From contig CAVPFB010000008.1 of assembly GCA_963703665.1 (NCBI GenBank), forward strand, positions 119,347-183,346: 64,000 bases of DNA, read 5' to 3'. Of this stretch, positions 18,059 through 27,520 are shown piece after piece; within the stretch, counting starts at the first letter, position 1, and each line of letters opens with the position of its first letter. The notes below the pieces were generated by a model. It searched no databases. It was not told the origin of the DNA and worked only from the letters and a program-made list of their open reading frames with translations. The DNA is from AP-15 sp963703665 (GTDB taxonomy: Bacteria > Pseudomonadota > Alphaproteobacteria > ATCC43930 > CGMCC-115725). A program made the position numbers and the translations under genes.

Positions 18059-20486
18059 ATGGCCAGATCAATCGGGTTTTCGACCGGCGCGGACGAGCGC
18101 CGCCGGCACGGCTGGGCCGAGGCGCTGGCCGGCGTGAAGCGCCGCGTCCTCGAGACTTCTCGGCTTTGGCCTGCTGCTGTCGGCGCTGTCGGTGGCCGCG
18201 GCCCTCGTTTCTTATGACCGGCAGGATCCGTCGCTCAACACGGCGGTCGACAGCGCGGCGCACAATTTCCTCGGCCATGACGGCGCGGTTCTTGCCGATC
18301 TGCTACGCCAGGGCCTGGGACTGGCGGCCTTCGTGATCCCGCTCGTGCTGTTCGGCTGGTCCTTGCGGCTGCTGCTGAACCGCCCGCTGAACCGATTGCC
18401 GGTCAAGCTTGCATTGCTTCCGTTCGCCTTGCTGCTGGCGGCGCTGGCCTTGTCGGTGCTCGACCAAGGCACGTCCTCTGCCACGGTCGATTGCGGCGGT
18501 GTGGTCGGCTGGGGGCTGCGACGGTTGTTGTCCGTGCTCGATCTCGGTTCGCTGGCGTTGCCGATCTCGATGGCGGCCGCGGCCGGGCTCGGTCTCTTGC
18601 TGCTGATGATTCTCGGGCTTTCGTGGCGCGATTGGCGCGATCTGGGCGCCGGCGCCGGCAGCGGGGCCGGCCGCCTGGCCGTCTTTTCGGGGCGCGGGAC
18701 CGTCGCTGCGGCGGGGTTCGGCGGCAGGCTGGTGTGGCGCTGGTGGCGGGCTCGGTCGGGCCCGGCAGGGACCGCCGCGGCGCAATCCGGACCGCAGCTT
18801 CGATCGGTGACACCAATGCCGGAGCGGCGCGAGCCGCGACTCGACCGCGCGGCCGCGTCCGAAGCCCCGAATGGCGAGCGCGACCACGGCCGCCTGGTTC
18901 GGCTGGTGGCGCCTCAGGCGAGGCCCGGGGTGCCGGGCAGCCGCCGCGAGCAGGAGCGCCAGCCCCGCCTCGACCTCGTCCCCGACGAAGCGCCGGTGCT
19001 GCCTTCGCTCGATCTGTTGGAGAAGCCGCACGCCGCGAAGGCCGCCGCGATCGACGAGGAGGCGCTCGAAAAAAACGCCCGGATGCTCGAGACGGTGCTC
19101 GAGGATTACGGTGTGCGCGGCCAGATCATGCAGGTCCGCCCCGGCCCGGTGGTGACGCTCTACGAATTTGAGCCGGCGCCGGGGATCAAGGCGTCGCGGA
19201 TCATTGGCCTTGCCGACGACATCGCCCGTTCGATGAGCGCCATCTCGGTGCGTGTCGCGGTGGTGCCGGGGCGCACCGTCATCGGCATCGAATTGCCGAA
19301 CCGCAGGGCCGAGACCGTATATCTGCGCGAGCTGCTCGATTCGCCGGTCTACGAAAAGCACCCCGGGCGGCTCGCCCTGAGCCTGGGCAAGGACATCTCC
19401 GGCGAGCCGGTGCTGGCCGATCTCGCCAAGATGCCGCATCTCTTAATCGCCGGCACCACCGGGTCGGGCAAGTCGGTCGGCATCAACACGATGATCCTGT
19501 CGATTCTGTATCGGATGCCGCCCGACCGCTGCAAGTTCATCATGGTCGATCCGAAGATGCTCGAGCTGTCGGTCTATGACGGCATCCCACACCTGCTCGC
19601 TCCGGTCGTGACCGATCCGAAGAAGGCAGTCCTGGCGCTGAAATGGACGGTGCGCGAGATGGAGAACCGCTATCGCAAGATGTCGAAGCTCGGCGTGCGC
19701 AACATCGAGGGGTTCAATGCCCGCCTTGCCGAGGCGGCAGCCAAAGGCGAGAGCCTGGTGCGCAAGGTGCAGACCGGCTTCGACGACGAAACCGGCCAGC
19801 CGATCTTTGAGGCGCAGCCTTTCGACACCAGCGAGTTGCCGCTGATCATCGTCGTCGTCGACGAGATGGCGGACCTGATGCTGGTCGCCGGCAAGGACAT
19901 CGAGGCGGCGATCCAGCGCCTCGCACAGATGGCCCGCGCCGCCGGCATCCACATCATCATGGCCACCCAGCGGCCCTCGGTCGACGTGATCACCGGCACG
20001 ATCAAGGCCAACTTTCCGACCCGGATCAGCTTTCAGGTGACCTCGAAGATCGACAGCCGCACGATCCTTGGCGAGGGCGGCGCCGAGCAGCTCCTGGGAC
20101 GTGGCGACATGCTCTACATGGCCGGCGGCGGCCGGGTCACCCGGGTGCACGGCCCGTTTGTCTCGGACGCGGAGGTCGAGCGCGTCGTCTCCTTCCTGAA
20201 GGCGCGCGGCGAGCCCGACTATATCGACGAGATCACCGAGGACGACGACGCGCCGTTCGACCCGCTCGCCGGCGAGGACGATGGCGAATCGGGGGATACG
20301 CTGTACAAGCAGGCGGTCGCAGTGGTCTGTCGCGAGCGCAAGGCCTCCACCAGCTTTGTCCAGCGCCATCTGCAGATCGGCTACAACCGCGCGGCGCGGA
20401 TCATCGAGCGCATGGAGGCCGAGGGCGTCGTCAGCGCCGCCAATCATGTCGGCAAGCGCGAGGTCCTGGCGCGCGGCGGCGATTGA
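18059..20486 (+). CDS. ftsK: DNA translocase FtsK/SpoIIIE
   Basis: Septum-anchored, ATP-driven DNA pump for chromosome segregation. ATG 18059 gives MARSIGFSTGADERRRHGW; an extra G near 18,158 (CTCGAGAC for CTCAGAC) then shifts the frame, after which RLLGFGLLLSALSVAAALVS opens the first membrane helix. About four hydrophobic helices lie within the first 170 residues, then an arginine/proline-rich linker, then the motor: alpha/beta part with GRTVIGIELPN, Walker A AGTTGSGKSVGIN, Walker B LPLIIVVVDEMADLM, and GRGDMLYMAGGGRVTRVHGP. The winged-helix gamma domain (VCRERKASTSFVQRHLQIGY) ends the protein. Corrected length is about 809 residues, typical of the family. The gene is followed by lolA, a frequent alphaproteobacterial arrangement. 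Confidence 0.9.
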
Positions 20487-20567
20487 CCGCAATTGAACCC
20501 GGCGCCCATTGATCTCATTTTCCCGGCAGCCCCATTGCGGGGCGGACAGCAAGGCGGAAAAGGGCAG

Positions 20568-21275
20568 ATGGCCGGGATCGCGGAACGCCGGGGGCAGGAT
20601 GGGATCTTACACGCGGGCCGAAGTCTCGGCCGGTCGACGCTGGCAGCGGTGGGTCTGGCTGTAGCGTTGCTTTTGGCGCCGGCCGGTTCACGAGCCGACG
20701 CGCCGCCGCAGCCGACACCGCTGACAGCGCACGACCAGGCCGATCTGCAGCGCATCTCCGCCTACTTGAACAGCATCGGCACGATGACCGCCCGCTTTCA
20801 TCAATATACGGTCAATGGGGGCACCGCCGAGGGCTGGCTGTGGATGGAGCGGCCCGGCCGGATGCGCTTTCAATACGACCCGCCGAACCCGACTCTGCTG
20901 CTCGCGGATCGCTTTTATGTCTATTACGTCGACACCCAGCTGGCCGAGATGTCGAAAGTCGGGTTGAAGTTTACCCCGGCCTGGTTTCTGCTGCGGGTGC
21001 CGATCAGCTTTGACGATCTAGTGGTCACCCGGTTCGAGCGCGGCGACAATTCGCTGCAGATCACCGTCGTCGATCCCAAGGCGCCCGACAACGGCAGTCT
21101 GACGATGATCTTTTCCAATGAGCCGATGGCGCTGCGCCAGTGGACGGTGGTCGATCAGCAGCGCCACGTGACGACCGTATCGCTGTCGCAGGAGCAATTC
21201 GGTATGGCGCTCGACCCCAACCTGTTCGTATACCAGGATCCGTACCACCCGTCCGCTCGATACAACGATAATTGA
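20568..21275 (+). CDS. lolA: Outer-membrane lipoprotein carrier protein LolA family
   Basis: Periplasmic chaperone that ferries lipoproteins from the LolCDE complex to the outer membrane. 235 residues from ATG 20568 with a late signal peptide: STLAAVGLAVALLLAPAGSRA with cleavage near residue 44. The mature part matches the LolA half-barrel: LQRISAYLNSIGTMTARFHQ, GTAEGWLWMERPGRMRFQYD, then FSNEPMALRQWTVVDQQ and TTVSLSQEQFG. An upstream TTG at 20493 would give an unlikely extension. It lies 81 bases after ftsK, possibly co-transcribed. Confidence 0.85.
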   Translation: MAGIAERRGQDGILHAGRSLGRSTLAAVGLAVALLLAPAGSRADAPPQPTPLTAHDQADLQRISAYLNSIGTMTARFHQYTVNGGTAEGWLWMERPGRMRFQYDPPNPTLLLADRFYVYYVDTQLAEMSKVGLKFTPAWFLLRVPISFDDLVVTRFERGDNSLQITVVDPKAPDNGSLTMIFSNEPMALRQWTVVDQQRHVTTVSLSQEQFGMALDPNLFVYQDPYHPSARYNDN

Positions 21276-21286
21276 GCCCCAGCCCG

Positions 21287-22060
21287 ATGCCAGCCCGTCC
21301 CTTACCGATCATCGGCATTCCCGCCTGCCTGCGCACGATCAACGAGCGGGTGGTTCACACCCTTGCCGACAAGTATCCGAGCGCGATCATCGAGGCGACC
21401 GGCTGCCTGCCGATCGCGATCCCGGCGGTCGGGTTGAAAATCGACATCGCCGCGGTGCTCGACATGCTCGACGGCCTGCTGCTGACCGGAAGCCCGTCCA
21501 ATGTTCACCCCAGCGAATACGGTAGCGAACCGCTCGACGCCGAGATTCTGCACGATCTGGCTCGCGACGCGACAACCCTGCCGCTGATCCGCGAAGCGGT
21601 GCGGCGCGACCTGCCGGTGCTGGCAATCTGCCGCGGCATCCAGGAATTGAACGTGGCGCTCGGCGGGACCCTGCACCAGCGGCTGCAGGATATGCCGGAC
21701 CGGATCAGCCACCGGCCGCGTAAGGGAGCGCCGGAGGGTCCTTATGGGCCGGCGCACAGCGTGACATTGACCCCTGGCGGGCTGATTGCGACACTCGCCG
21801 GCGGCACCGAGATCATGGTCAATTCGCTGCACTCGCAGGGCATCGACCACCCGGCGCCGGGGCTTCGCGTCGAGGCGATGGCGCCCGACGGCCAGATCGA
21901 GGGGGTCAGCCTGCCCCAGGCGAGGTTTGTTGTCGGCGTTCAATGGCATCCCGAACACAAGGTGCTGGAGAACCCGGTTTCGGCGGCGTTGTTCCTGGCA
22001 TTCGGTCGAGCCTGTCATGCCACCGCTGCGGGTCCCGCCCGATCGGCGCGCGCGGCCTGA
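21287..22060 (+). CDS. Gamma-glutamyl-gamma-aminobutyrate hydrolase family (class I glutamine amidotransferase-like)
   Basis: Peptidase C26-type hydrolase, in E. coli PuuD removing glutamate from gamma-Glu-GABA in putrescine use. About 257 residues. Catalytic cysteine in LPVLAICRGIQELNVALGG, oxyanion region GLLLTGSPSNVHPSEYG, and the histidine-glutamate pair in VGVQWHPEHKVLENP. PIIGIPACLRT at the N-terminus is typical. ATG 21287 is chosen; TTG 21272 overlaps the lolA stop and is an alternative. No putrescine genes are adjacent, so the exact substrate is open. Confidence 0.85.
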   Translation: MPARPLPIIGIPACLRTINERVVHTLADKYPSAIIEATGCLPIAIPAVGLKIDIAAVLDMLDGLLLTGSPSNVHPSEYGSEPLDAEILHDLARDATTLPLIREAVRRDLPVLAICRGIQELNVALGGTLHQRLQDMPDRISHRPRKGAPEGPYGPAHSVTLTPGGLIATLAGGTEIMVNSLHSQGIDHPAPGLRVEAMAPDGQIEGVSLPQARFVVGVQWHPEHKVLENPVSAALFLAFGRACHATAAGPARSARAA

Positions 22061-22364
22061 GCGAGCCGACGATAGTTCCCATGCCCCGCATGCGATTTTT
22101 TTGTTTCGGGCATGCACGAATCGGGGTTGGTTTTCCCTCAGGTGCGCCCCACCTCTCTATTCCAGAAGCGGGGAGGGCAGCTAGCCCTCTCAAAAAGCGG
22201 TCCCGTTTCCCCTGCGGGCCCGATTTCCCCCAAACGCTTCTGACATGCAGGCGCCCGGTCTTCCCCCCCGACCGGGCGCCATTGCATTTGCGGCGAGGCC
22301 GGCATTTGGCGCGGACGCTGCGGCCGGCGCTGAGGCCGCACCCGGCGGTCCGGCACCCCCTATC
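22061..22364. other. Gap with no supported gene
   Basis: An in-frame ATG at 22,245 could extend the next gene by 40 residues, but that peptide (GADAAAGAEAAPGG-like) is low-complexity and absent from family members I know. Nothing else is seen. Confidence 0.45.
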
Positions 22365-23156
22365 GTGAGCTTACGGCTCGCCACTTGGAACATCAATTCG
22401 GTGCGCCTGCGCATCGACAATGTCCGTCGCCTGATCGCGGAGTGGGCCCCGGACGTCCTTTGCTTGCAGGAGACCAAGACGCCGGACGAGAGGTTCCCAC
22501 ACCAGGCCTTTGCCGAGCTCGGTTACGGCCACCGGCTGGTCCATGGGATGAAAGGCTATAACGGGGTGGCGATCCTGTCGCGGCTTCCGTTCGAATCGCC
22601 GGAAACGCGAAACTGGTGTGCCCGCACGGATTGCCGCCACGCGATCGCGGTGCTGCCCGGCGGGGTTGAGCTCCACAATATTTATGTCCCGGCCGGCGGC
22701 GATCTGCCGGATCCTGAGGCCAACCCGAAATTTGCCCACAAGCTGAGTTTTCTCGACGAGCTCGCCGGTTGGTTTGCCGCCGAGCGCGGCGGCCGGCCGA
22801 TGATCGCGGTCGGCGATTTCAACGTGGCTCCGCTCGAAGCCGATGTCTGGTCGCACAAGCAGCTCTTGAACGTCGTCAGCCACACTCCGGTCGAGGTCGA
22901 ACGGCTGGACCGGTTGGCGCAGGCCGGAGGCTTTGTCGACGCGGTGCGGCATTTTGTCCCAGCGCCGCAGCGCCTTTATACCTGGTGGAGCTATCGCGCC
23001 CGCGACTGGGCGGCCTCCGACCGCGGTCGCCGTCTCGATCATATCTGGGTAACGGGAGCGGTTGCCGCCGCGCTCTCCGAGGCCCAGATCCACCGCGACA
23101 GCCGCAGCTGGGACAAAGCCTCCGACCATGTGCCGGTCATGCTGACGCTGGGCTGA
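22365..23156 (+). CDS. xth: Exodeoxyribonuclease III / AP endonuclease
   Basis: Base-excision repair enzyme cutting abasic sites and degrading 3' ends. From GTG 22365 it has 263 residues, starting VSLRLATWNINSVRLRI, which matches the family N-terminus exactly; no good ribosome-binding site is seen, so the start is not certain. Motifs: catalytic glutamate in LCLQETKTPD, VELHNIYVPAGGDLPDP with the active-site tyrosine, MIAVGDFNVAPLEADVW, RARDWAASDRGRRLDHIWVT and C-terminal DKASDHVPVML with the catalytic Asp-His. The tryptophan-serine stretch LYTWWSYRA is also typical of Xth. Confidence 0.9.
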   Translation: MSLRLATWNINSVRLRIDNVRRLIAEWAPDVLCLQETKTPDERFPHQAFAELGYGHRLVHGMKGYNGVAILSRLPFESPETRNWCARTDCRHAIAVLPGGVELHNIYVPAGGDLPDPEANPKFAHKLSFLDELAGWFAAERGGRPMIAVGDFNVAPLEADVWSHKQLLNVVSHTPVEVERLDRLAQAGGFVDAVRHFVPAPQRLYTWWSYRARDWAASDRGRRLDHIWVTGAVAAALSEAQIHRDSRSWDKASDHVPVMLTLG

Positions 23157-23402
23157 AGCAACGACACCAGCGGTAGCCCACAAGCCGGGTCGCCTTCGCG
23201 TCCGCCCCATTCCGCGACGGACTTGCGCGACAGCTGTCTCACTGAACAGGCTCGGCTTCGGTATCGGATGGCGATGGGGGTTGTCGTGCACCCCCATCGT
23301 GTCACGCCCTCTCGGCTTTGATTTCTTCCGTCAAGCGGACGTATGGCCGCCGCGTTTTTTGCGCGTGGCGGCGCGAAAACCCGGACAGTCTCGGCTGGTG
23401 TG

Positions 23403-23903
23403 TCACGTTTTCCGCCCTCGATATCGGTAGAGGTGGTAGCGGTCGGCGGCCACCCCTCCGGGCAACGCCAGAGGCGCCAGTTCGGCCGCGGTCACCGCGG
23501 GCTCGCTGACCAGTACGGCGTTTGGGCACAGCAGCGGCACGATCAGTGGCGCGAGCTCATCGGCGAGCGCCCGGCTCGCCGCGGCATCGCCGGTGCCGGG
23601 GTCGAGATGGGCCAGCGCCACCCGGCCTTCGAGGCGCTCCCGCGCCGCGCGCAGGGTTTCGCGCATGTCGCCGAGCAGCAGGAGTTCGCCAGGCGGTGTG
23701 CAATCGGGGTGGGCGGCGACGCGCCGCTCGCACACATAGATGTCGCGATCCGGGCACAGCTCACGCAGATGATCGTAGGTCCGGCCGTTGCCGAGACCGA
23801 GCTCGAGCACCGGCCCGTCGAACCCGCGGAGCAGCGCGGCTGCAAGATCGAGGCAGGCACGCTGGGCCTCGAGCCGGCGGATAAAGCTGTCGAGCCGGCT
23901 CAT
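23403..23903 (-). CDS. Small SAM-dependent methyltransferase (Methyltransf_17-like)
   Basis: 166 residues with the motif I glycine loop in GPVLELGLGNGRTYDHL, preceded by a helical start MSRLDSFIRRLEAQRACLDL, and DPGTGD / LALPGGVAADRYHLYRYRG toward the end. This fits a short alphaproteobacterial methyltransferase family (PF12692) whose substrate I do not know. It lies 18 bases downstream of the cyclic-nucleotide-binding gene on the same strand and is probably co-transcribed with it. Confidence 0.75.
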   Translation of the reverse strand: MSRLDSFIRRLEAQRACLDLAAALLRGFDGPVLELGLGNGRTYDHLRELCPDRDIYVCERRVAAHPDCTPPGELLLLGDMRETLRAARERLEGRVALAHLDPGTGDAAASRALADELAPLIVPLLCPNAVLVSEPAVTAAELAPLALPGGVAADRYHLYRYRGRKT

Positions 23904-23921
23904 CGCGGCCAGGCGGGCGGG

Positions 23922-24404
23922 TCAGCTGCCGAAACCGGCCTGTTCGCGCAGTTTTTTGACCTCGGCGAGTGCGGCGCGCAGCTGGTTGTTGGTCGTGTCG
24001 ACCCGATGCGCCAGCTCCTGCATGATCGAGACCGAGATGTTTGGGAATTCGCGCACCATGCGCATGAACGGCTCCTTGGCGATGCGCAGCGCAACAAGCC
24101 GGTCCTTGGCGCGTACCGTCGCATTACGCGGCATGTTGCACAGGATCCCCATCTCCCCGACCGTCTCGTTGGCGCCGAGCGTCGCCAGGATCACCGGCCC
24201 GGCGGGGGTTTCGGCAATGACCTCGGCATGCCCGTCGATGATCAGATACGCCGCGTCCGCAGCATCGCCCTGGCGGACCACGATCTTGCCCGGGTCGTAG
24301 CCGACGCGCTCGCTCATGAACGCCAAGAGCTTCAGTCTCGACGGCTCGATCTCGGCGAATAGCGGCACCCGCCGGAGCAGCTCGAATTCCTGTTTCAGGC
24401 TCAT
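23922..24404 (-). CDS. Cyclic nucleotide-binding domain protein (no DNA-binding domain)
   Basis: 160 residues from ATG 24404, set by GGAGGGAGGA immediately before it. Residues about 10-125 form a cNMP-binding beta-roll: LFAEIEPSRLKLLAFMSERV, VVRQGDAADAAYLIIDGHAE, then GANETVGEMGILCNMPRNAT, where the expected RSA of the cassette is RNA. The tail (MQELAHRVDTTNNQLRAALA) is a helix with coiled-coil character and no HTH. It probably modulates a partner protein by binding or dimerising; which nucleotide it binds is unknown. Followed closely by the small methyltransferase gene. Confidence 0.8.
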   Translation of the reverse strand: MSLKQEFELLRRVPLFAEIEPSRLKLLAFMSERVGYDPGKIVVRQGDAADAAYLIIDGHAEVIAETPAGPVILATLGANETVGEMGILCNMPRNATVRAKDRLVALRIAKEPFMRMVREFPNISVSIMQELAHRVDTTNNQLRAALAEVKKLREQAGFGS

Positions 24405-24492
24405 TCCTCCCTCCATTCATCGCCCGCGCGGGGTTATCCCCGTTCGGCGGCGGCGAGCCGCGACGCCCGAGATCGCCAGCCATCCCGCCAAG

Positions 24493-24627
24493 TCAGCCTT
24501 CGCCAAGCCGGCCGTCCGGCTCCGACCCGTCGCCGGCGACCCGGATGTGGCCGCAGCTGCCGGTGAGCGCGGCGACCAGCAGCACAAGGATGATAGCGCG
24601 CCCGGCGGGCTCCGCGTCCCCGGTCAT
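24493..24627 (-). CDS. Possible small lipoprotein
   Basis: A 44-residue frame reads MTGDAEPAGRAIILVLLVAA then LTGSCGHIRVAG: a hydrophobic helix ending at a cysteine that resembles a weak lipobox (TGSC rather than LAGC). GCAGGG lies just upstream. Too short to assign; it could be chance. Confidence 0.3.
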   Translation of the reverse strand: MTGDAEPAGRAIILVLLVAALTGSCGHIRVAGDGSEPDGRLGEG

Positions 24628-24989
24628 TGCCCTGCGGCCATAAAAGCACCGTCGATCGAGCAGCAGTAGAACGCGGTCGGCTGTGCAATCGGATTGATAA
24701 GAGTGTTGACGAAGAATTGGCGCCGACAGTTCCCAAACGATCGCCATGGATCGCGCCCGGAAACTCAGCGAAACCGGCCGGGGCGGGCGCGCTGGCCGGA
24801 GCTGGCGCGAGCGCCGGAGCGTGCCGACACGAATGGTCGCCGGTTCGTCCGCGCGGCGCTGGCCGCGCCCCCGGACAGCGGCGGCCCGATTCCTGTTCCG
24901 TCGATCCCGATCCTTTCATAAAAAGATCATTCCGCCGCCCGCGACGCTATGCAATAGTTAAAGCGTAGGCATGCGCAAGGGGGTCGTAA
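24628..24989. other. Gap upstream of the glycosyltransferase cluster
   Basis: No supported gene. The last 60 bases are notably AT-richer (TTCATAAAAAGATCAT, then GCTATGCAATAGTTAAAG) than their surroundings and probably hold the promoter of the cluster; no exact -35/-10 is claimed. Confidence 0.4.
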
Positions 24990-26216
24990 GTGGCTGGTCG
25001 GCGTCGTCACAAGCGAGTGCTCATCTACAGCCATGACAGCTTTGGCCTCGGGCACCTGCGCCGTTGCCGAGCGATCGCCCATTCCCTAGTCGATGCCGAC
25101 CCGGCGCTGTCGATCCTGATCCTGTCGGGGTCGCCGATCATCGGCAGCTTCGACTTTCGTGCCCGTGTTGATTTCGTGCGGGTGCCCGGCGTCATCAAGC
25201 TGCGCAACGGCGAGTACGTCTCGCTCGGCCTCCACATCGACATCGAGGAGACCTTGGCGATGCGCTCCTCGATCATCCGGCACACCGCTGACATCTTCGA
25301 CCCCGACCTGCTGATTGTCGACAAGGAGCCGCTGGGGTTGCGCGGTGAGGTGCGCGACACCTTGCAGCTGATGCAGCGCCGGCGGGCGACGGTGATCCTC
25401 GGGCTGCGCGACGTGATGGACGATCCCGAAGCGCTCGAAAGCGAATGGGAGCGCAAGAACGCGGTGCCGGCGCTGGCCGAATATTACGACGAGCTGTGGG
25501 TTTATGGCCTGCCCCAGATCTGCGACCCGCTGGCCGGGCTGCCGGTGCCGGCGAGCGTGCGCCGGCGGATGGTCTATACCGGCTATCTGCGGCGCAGTGC
25601 TGCCGATCTGGCGGTGACGCCGGACCTCCAGGAGCTTGTCGACGACGAGTTCCTGCTGGTCACGCCGGGCGGCGGCGGCGACGGCGACGCGCTCGTCGAT
25701 CTGGTGCTGTCGGCCTATGAGCACGATCGCGGCATCCCGCTGCCGGCGCTGATCGTCTTCGGGCCATTCATGGTGCCCGAGCAGCGCGCGGCGTTCGCCG
25801 CCCGCGCTGCCCGGCTCGTGAACGTCCGGGCCATCACCTTCAATGCCCGGCTCGAGGCGCTGATGGCGCGCGCCGCAGGCGTCGTGGCAATGGGCGGCTA
25901 CAACACCTTTTGCGAGATCCTGTCCTTCGACAAGCCGGCGCTGATCATGCCGCGGACCGCCCCCCGGCTGGAGCAGTTCATCCGCACCGAACGGGCGGCC
26001 GAGCTCGGTCTCGTGGCGATGATCTCCGAGCAGCAGGGTCGCGACCCGCGGGTCATGGCCGCGGCGTTGCGCCGGCTGCCGGGCCAGCCCGCGCCGTCGA
26101 CGGTCGTGATCCCCGGCCTGCTCGACGGCATGCCCAACGTCAACCGCCTGGCAAAAAAATGGCTCGACCGAGCCCGGGCGGGTCGCGTCGCGGTGCGGGC
26201 GCGCATCGGGGCTTGA
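24990..26216 (+). CDS. MurG/COG4671-like glycosyltransferase, copy 1
   Basis: 408 residues from GTG 24990, preceded by AAGGGGG. The N-terminal Rossmann half has the signature SHDSFGLGHLRRCRAIAHSL, then ILILSGSPIIGSF; the acceptor-side half carries LIVDKEPLGLRGE. The C-terminal half has LLVTPGGGGDGDALVDLVL and the donor-binding block AGVVAMGGYNTFCEILSFDKPALIMPR, as in GT-B enzymes of the MurG kind. Acceptor and donor unknown. Cytosolic, possibly membrane-associated. First of six same-strand genes with gaps of 30 bases or fewer; it is the longer paralogue-type partner of the gene at 28,664. Confidence 0.8.
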   Translation: MAGRRRHKRVLIYSHDSFGLGHLRRCRAIAHSLVDADPALSILILSGSPIIGSFDFRARVDFVRVPGVIKLRNGEYVSLGLHIDIEETLAMRSSIIRHTADIFDPDLLIVDKEPLGLRGEVRDTLQLMQRRRATVILGLRDVMDDPEALESEWERKNAVPALAEYYDELWVYGLPQICDPLAGLPVPASVRRRMVYTGYLRRSAADLAVTPDLQELVDDEFLLVTPGGGGDGDALVDLVLSAYEHDRGIPLPALIVFGPFMVPEQRAAFAARAARLVNVRAITFNARLEALMARAAGVVAMGGYNTFCEILSFDKPALIMPRTAPRLEQFIRTERAAELGLVAMISEQQGRDPRVMAAALRRLPGQPAPSTVVIPGLLDGMPNVNRLAKKWLDRARAGRVAVRARIGA

Positions 26217-26219
26217 ACG

Positions 26220-27518
26220 GTGCCGCGCTCGCCCGTGGCGCGGGGTCGGGTCGCCTTTGTGCTGAAGGGCTATCCGCGGCTTTCGGAAACCTTCGTCGCG
26301 CAGGAGATCCTGGCGCTCGAACGGCGCGGGCTCGGCATCCTGATCGTCTCGCTGCGCCAGCCGACCGATCGCGCCGTCCATCCGATGCACCAGGCGATCC
26401 GGGCCGCCCGCCTCTACCTCCCGGAATATCTCCACCGGGAACCGTCGCGGGTCTGGCGCGGCTGGCGGCGTGCCCGCCGGGCGCCGGGCTATCGAGCCGC
26501 TCGGCGCGCGTGGCTCGCCGATCTGGTCCGCGATCCGACCCCGAACCGGTTGCGGCGGTTCGGCCAGGCGCTGGTGCTGGCGGCGGAACTGCCCGAGGAC
26601 GTCGATCGCCTCCATGCGCATTTTCTGCACACGCCTGCCTCGGTCGCGCGCTATGCGGCGCTGGTTGCCGGCCGCGACTGGTCGGTCTCGGCGCACGCCA
26701 AGGACATCTGGACGATCCCGGACTGGGAAAAGCGGGAGAAGCTCGGCGCAGCTCGCTGGGTGGCGACCTGCACCGAAAGCGGGCGCGCTCACCTGGCGAG
26801 CCTGGCGCCGTGCCCCGAGCGGGTGATGTTGTGCTATCATGGTCTCGATCTCGATCGTTTTTCGCCTGCGCCGGTGCGGCCCGCGGGCGGCGACGGCAGC
26901 GATCCCGGGCAGCCGGTCGTGCTGCTCTCGGTCGGCCGCGCGGTGGCGAAAAAGGGCTATGACGATCTTCTCGCGGCACTGGCCCTGCTGCCGGCCGGTC
27001 TCGCCTGGCGCCTCGTGCATATCGGCGGCGGCGAGCTCGCCGCCAGCCTGCGGGCGCGGGCCGAGGCTCTCGGCCTGGCGCCGTGGATTTCCTGGCGCGG
27101 GGCCTTGCCGCAACCCGAGGTGCTGGCCGCCTATCGAGCGTCCGATCTCTTCGTGTTGGCCGCCAAGGTGACCGCAGACGGCGACCGCGACGGGCTGCCC
27201 AATGTGCTGATGGAGGCGCAGAGCCAGCGCGTCCCCTGCCTCGCGACCGATATTTCGGGCATCCCCGAGCTGATCGAAGACGCGGTGACCGGGGTGCTGG
27301 TCCCGCCCGGCGACCCGCCGGCGCTGGCCCTGGCACTCGCCGACCTGATCGGCGATCCGGCGCGGCGCCGGGCGCTCGGCGCCGCCGGCGAGCAGCGGGT
27401 GCGCAGCGCCTTTGCGATGCAGGCCGGGATCGATCTGCTCGCGCGCCGCTTTGGGCTCGACGCTGCCGACCCGCAAGACGCGGAGCTCGGCACGCCGGAG
27501 CTCGCCGCTGCGCGGTAG
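26220..27518 (+). CDS. Group 1 glycosyltransferase (GT4-like), copy 1
   Basis: 432 residues from GTG 26220, three bases after the previous stop. N-terminus: VAFVLKGYPRLSETFVAQEI, typical of exopolysaccharide/colanic-acid type GT4 enzymes; then DRLHAHFLHTPASVARYAA and SAHAKDIW. Donor half: LLSVGRAVAKKGYDDLLAAL, LVHIGGGELAASLRARAEAL, WRGALPQPEVLAAYRASDLF and the E-x7-E region DGLPNVLMEAQSQRVP with TDISGIPELIEDAVTGVLVP. No membrane segment. Predicted retaining GT-B enzyme using an NDP-sugar; the sugar is unknown. Confidence 0.85.
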   Translation: MPRSPVARGRVAFVLKGYPRLSETFVAQEILALERRGLGILIVSLRQPTDRAVHPMHQAIRAARLYLPEYLHREPSRVWRGWRRARRAPGYRAARRAWLADLVRDPTPNRLRRFGQALVLAAELPEDVDRLHAHFLHTPASVARYAALVAGRDWSVSAHAKDIWTIPDWEKREKLGAARWVATCTESGRAHLASLAPCPERVMLCYHGLDLDRFSPAPVRPAGGDGSDPGQPVVLLSVGRAVAKKGYDDLLAALALLPAGLAWRLVHIGGGELAASLRARAEALGLAPWISWRGALPQPEVLAAYRASDLFVLAAKVTADGDRDGLPNVLMEAQSQRVPCLATDISGIPELIEDAVTGVLVPPGDPPALALALADLIGDPARRRALGAAGEQRVRSAFAMQAGIDLLARRFGLDAADPQDAELGTPELAAAR

Positions 27519-27520
27519 CC

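Noticed and set aside
25086..27476. Very long open frame on the minus strand opposite the first two glycosyltransferases
   Set aside because: It is the GC-rich antisense shadow; the plus strand has clear GT-B motifs and coupled starts.
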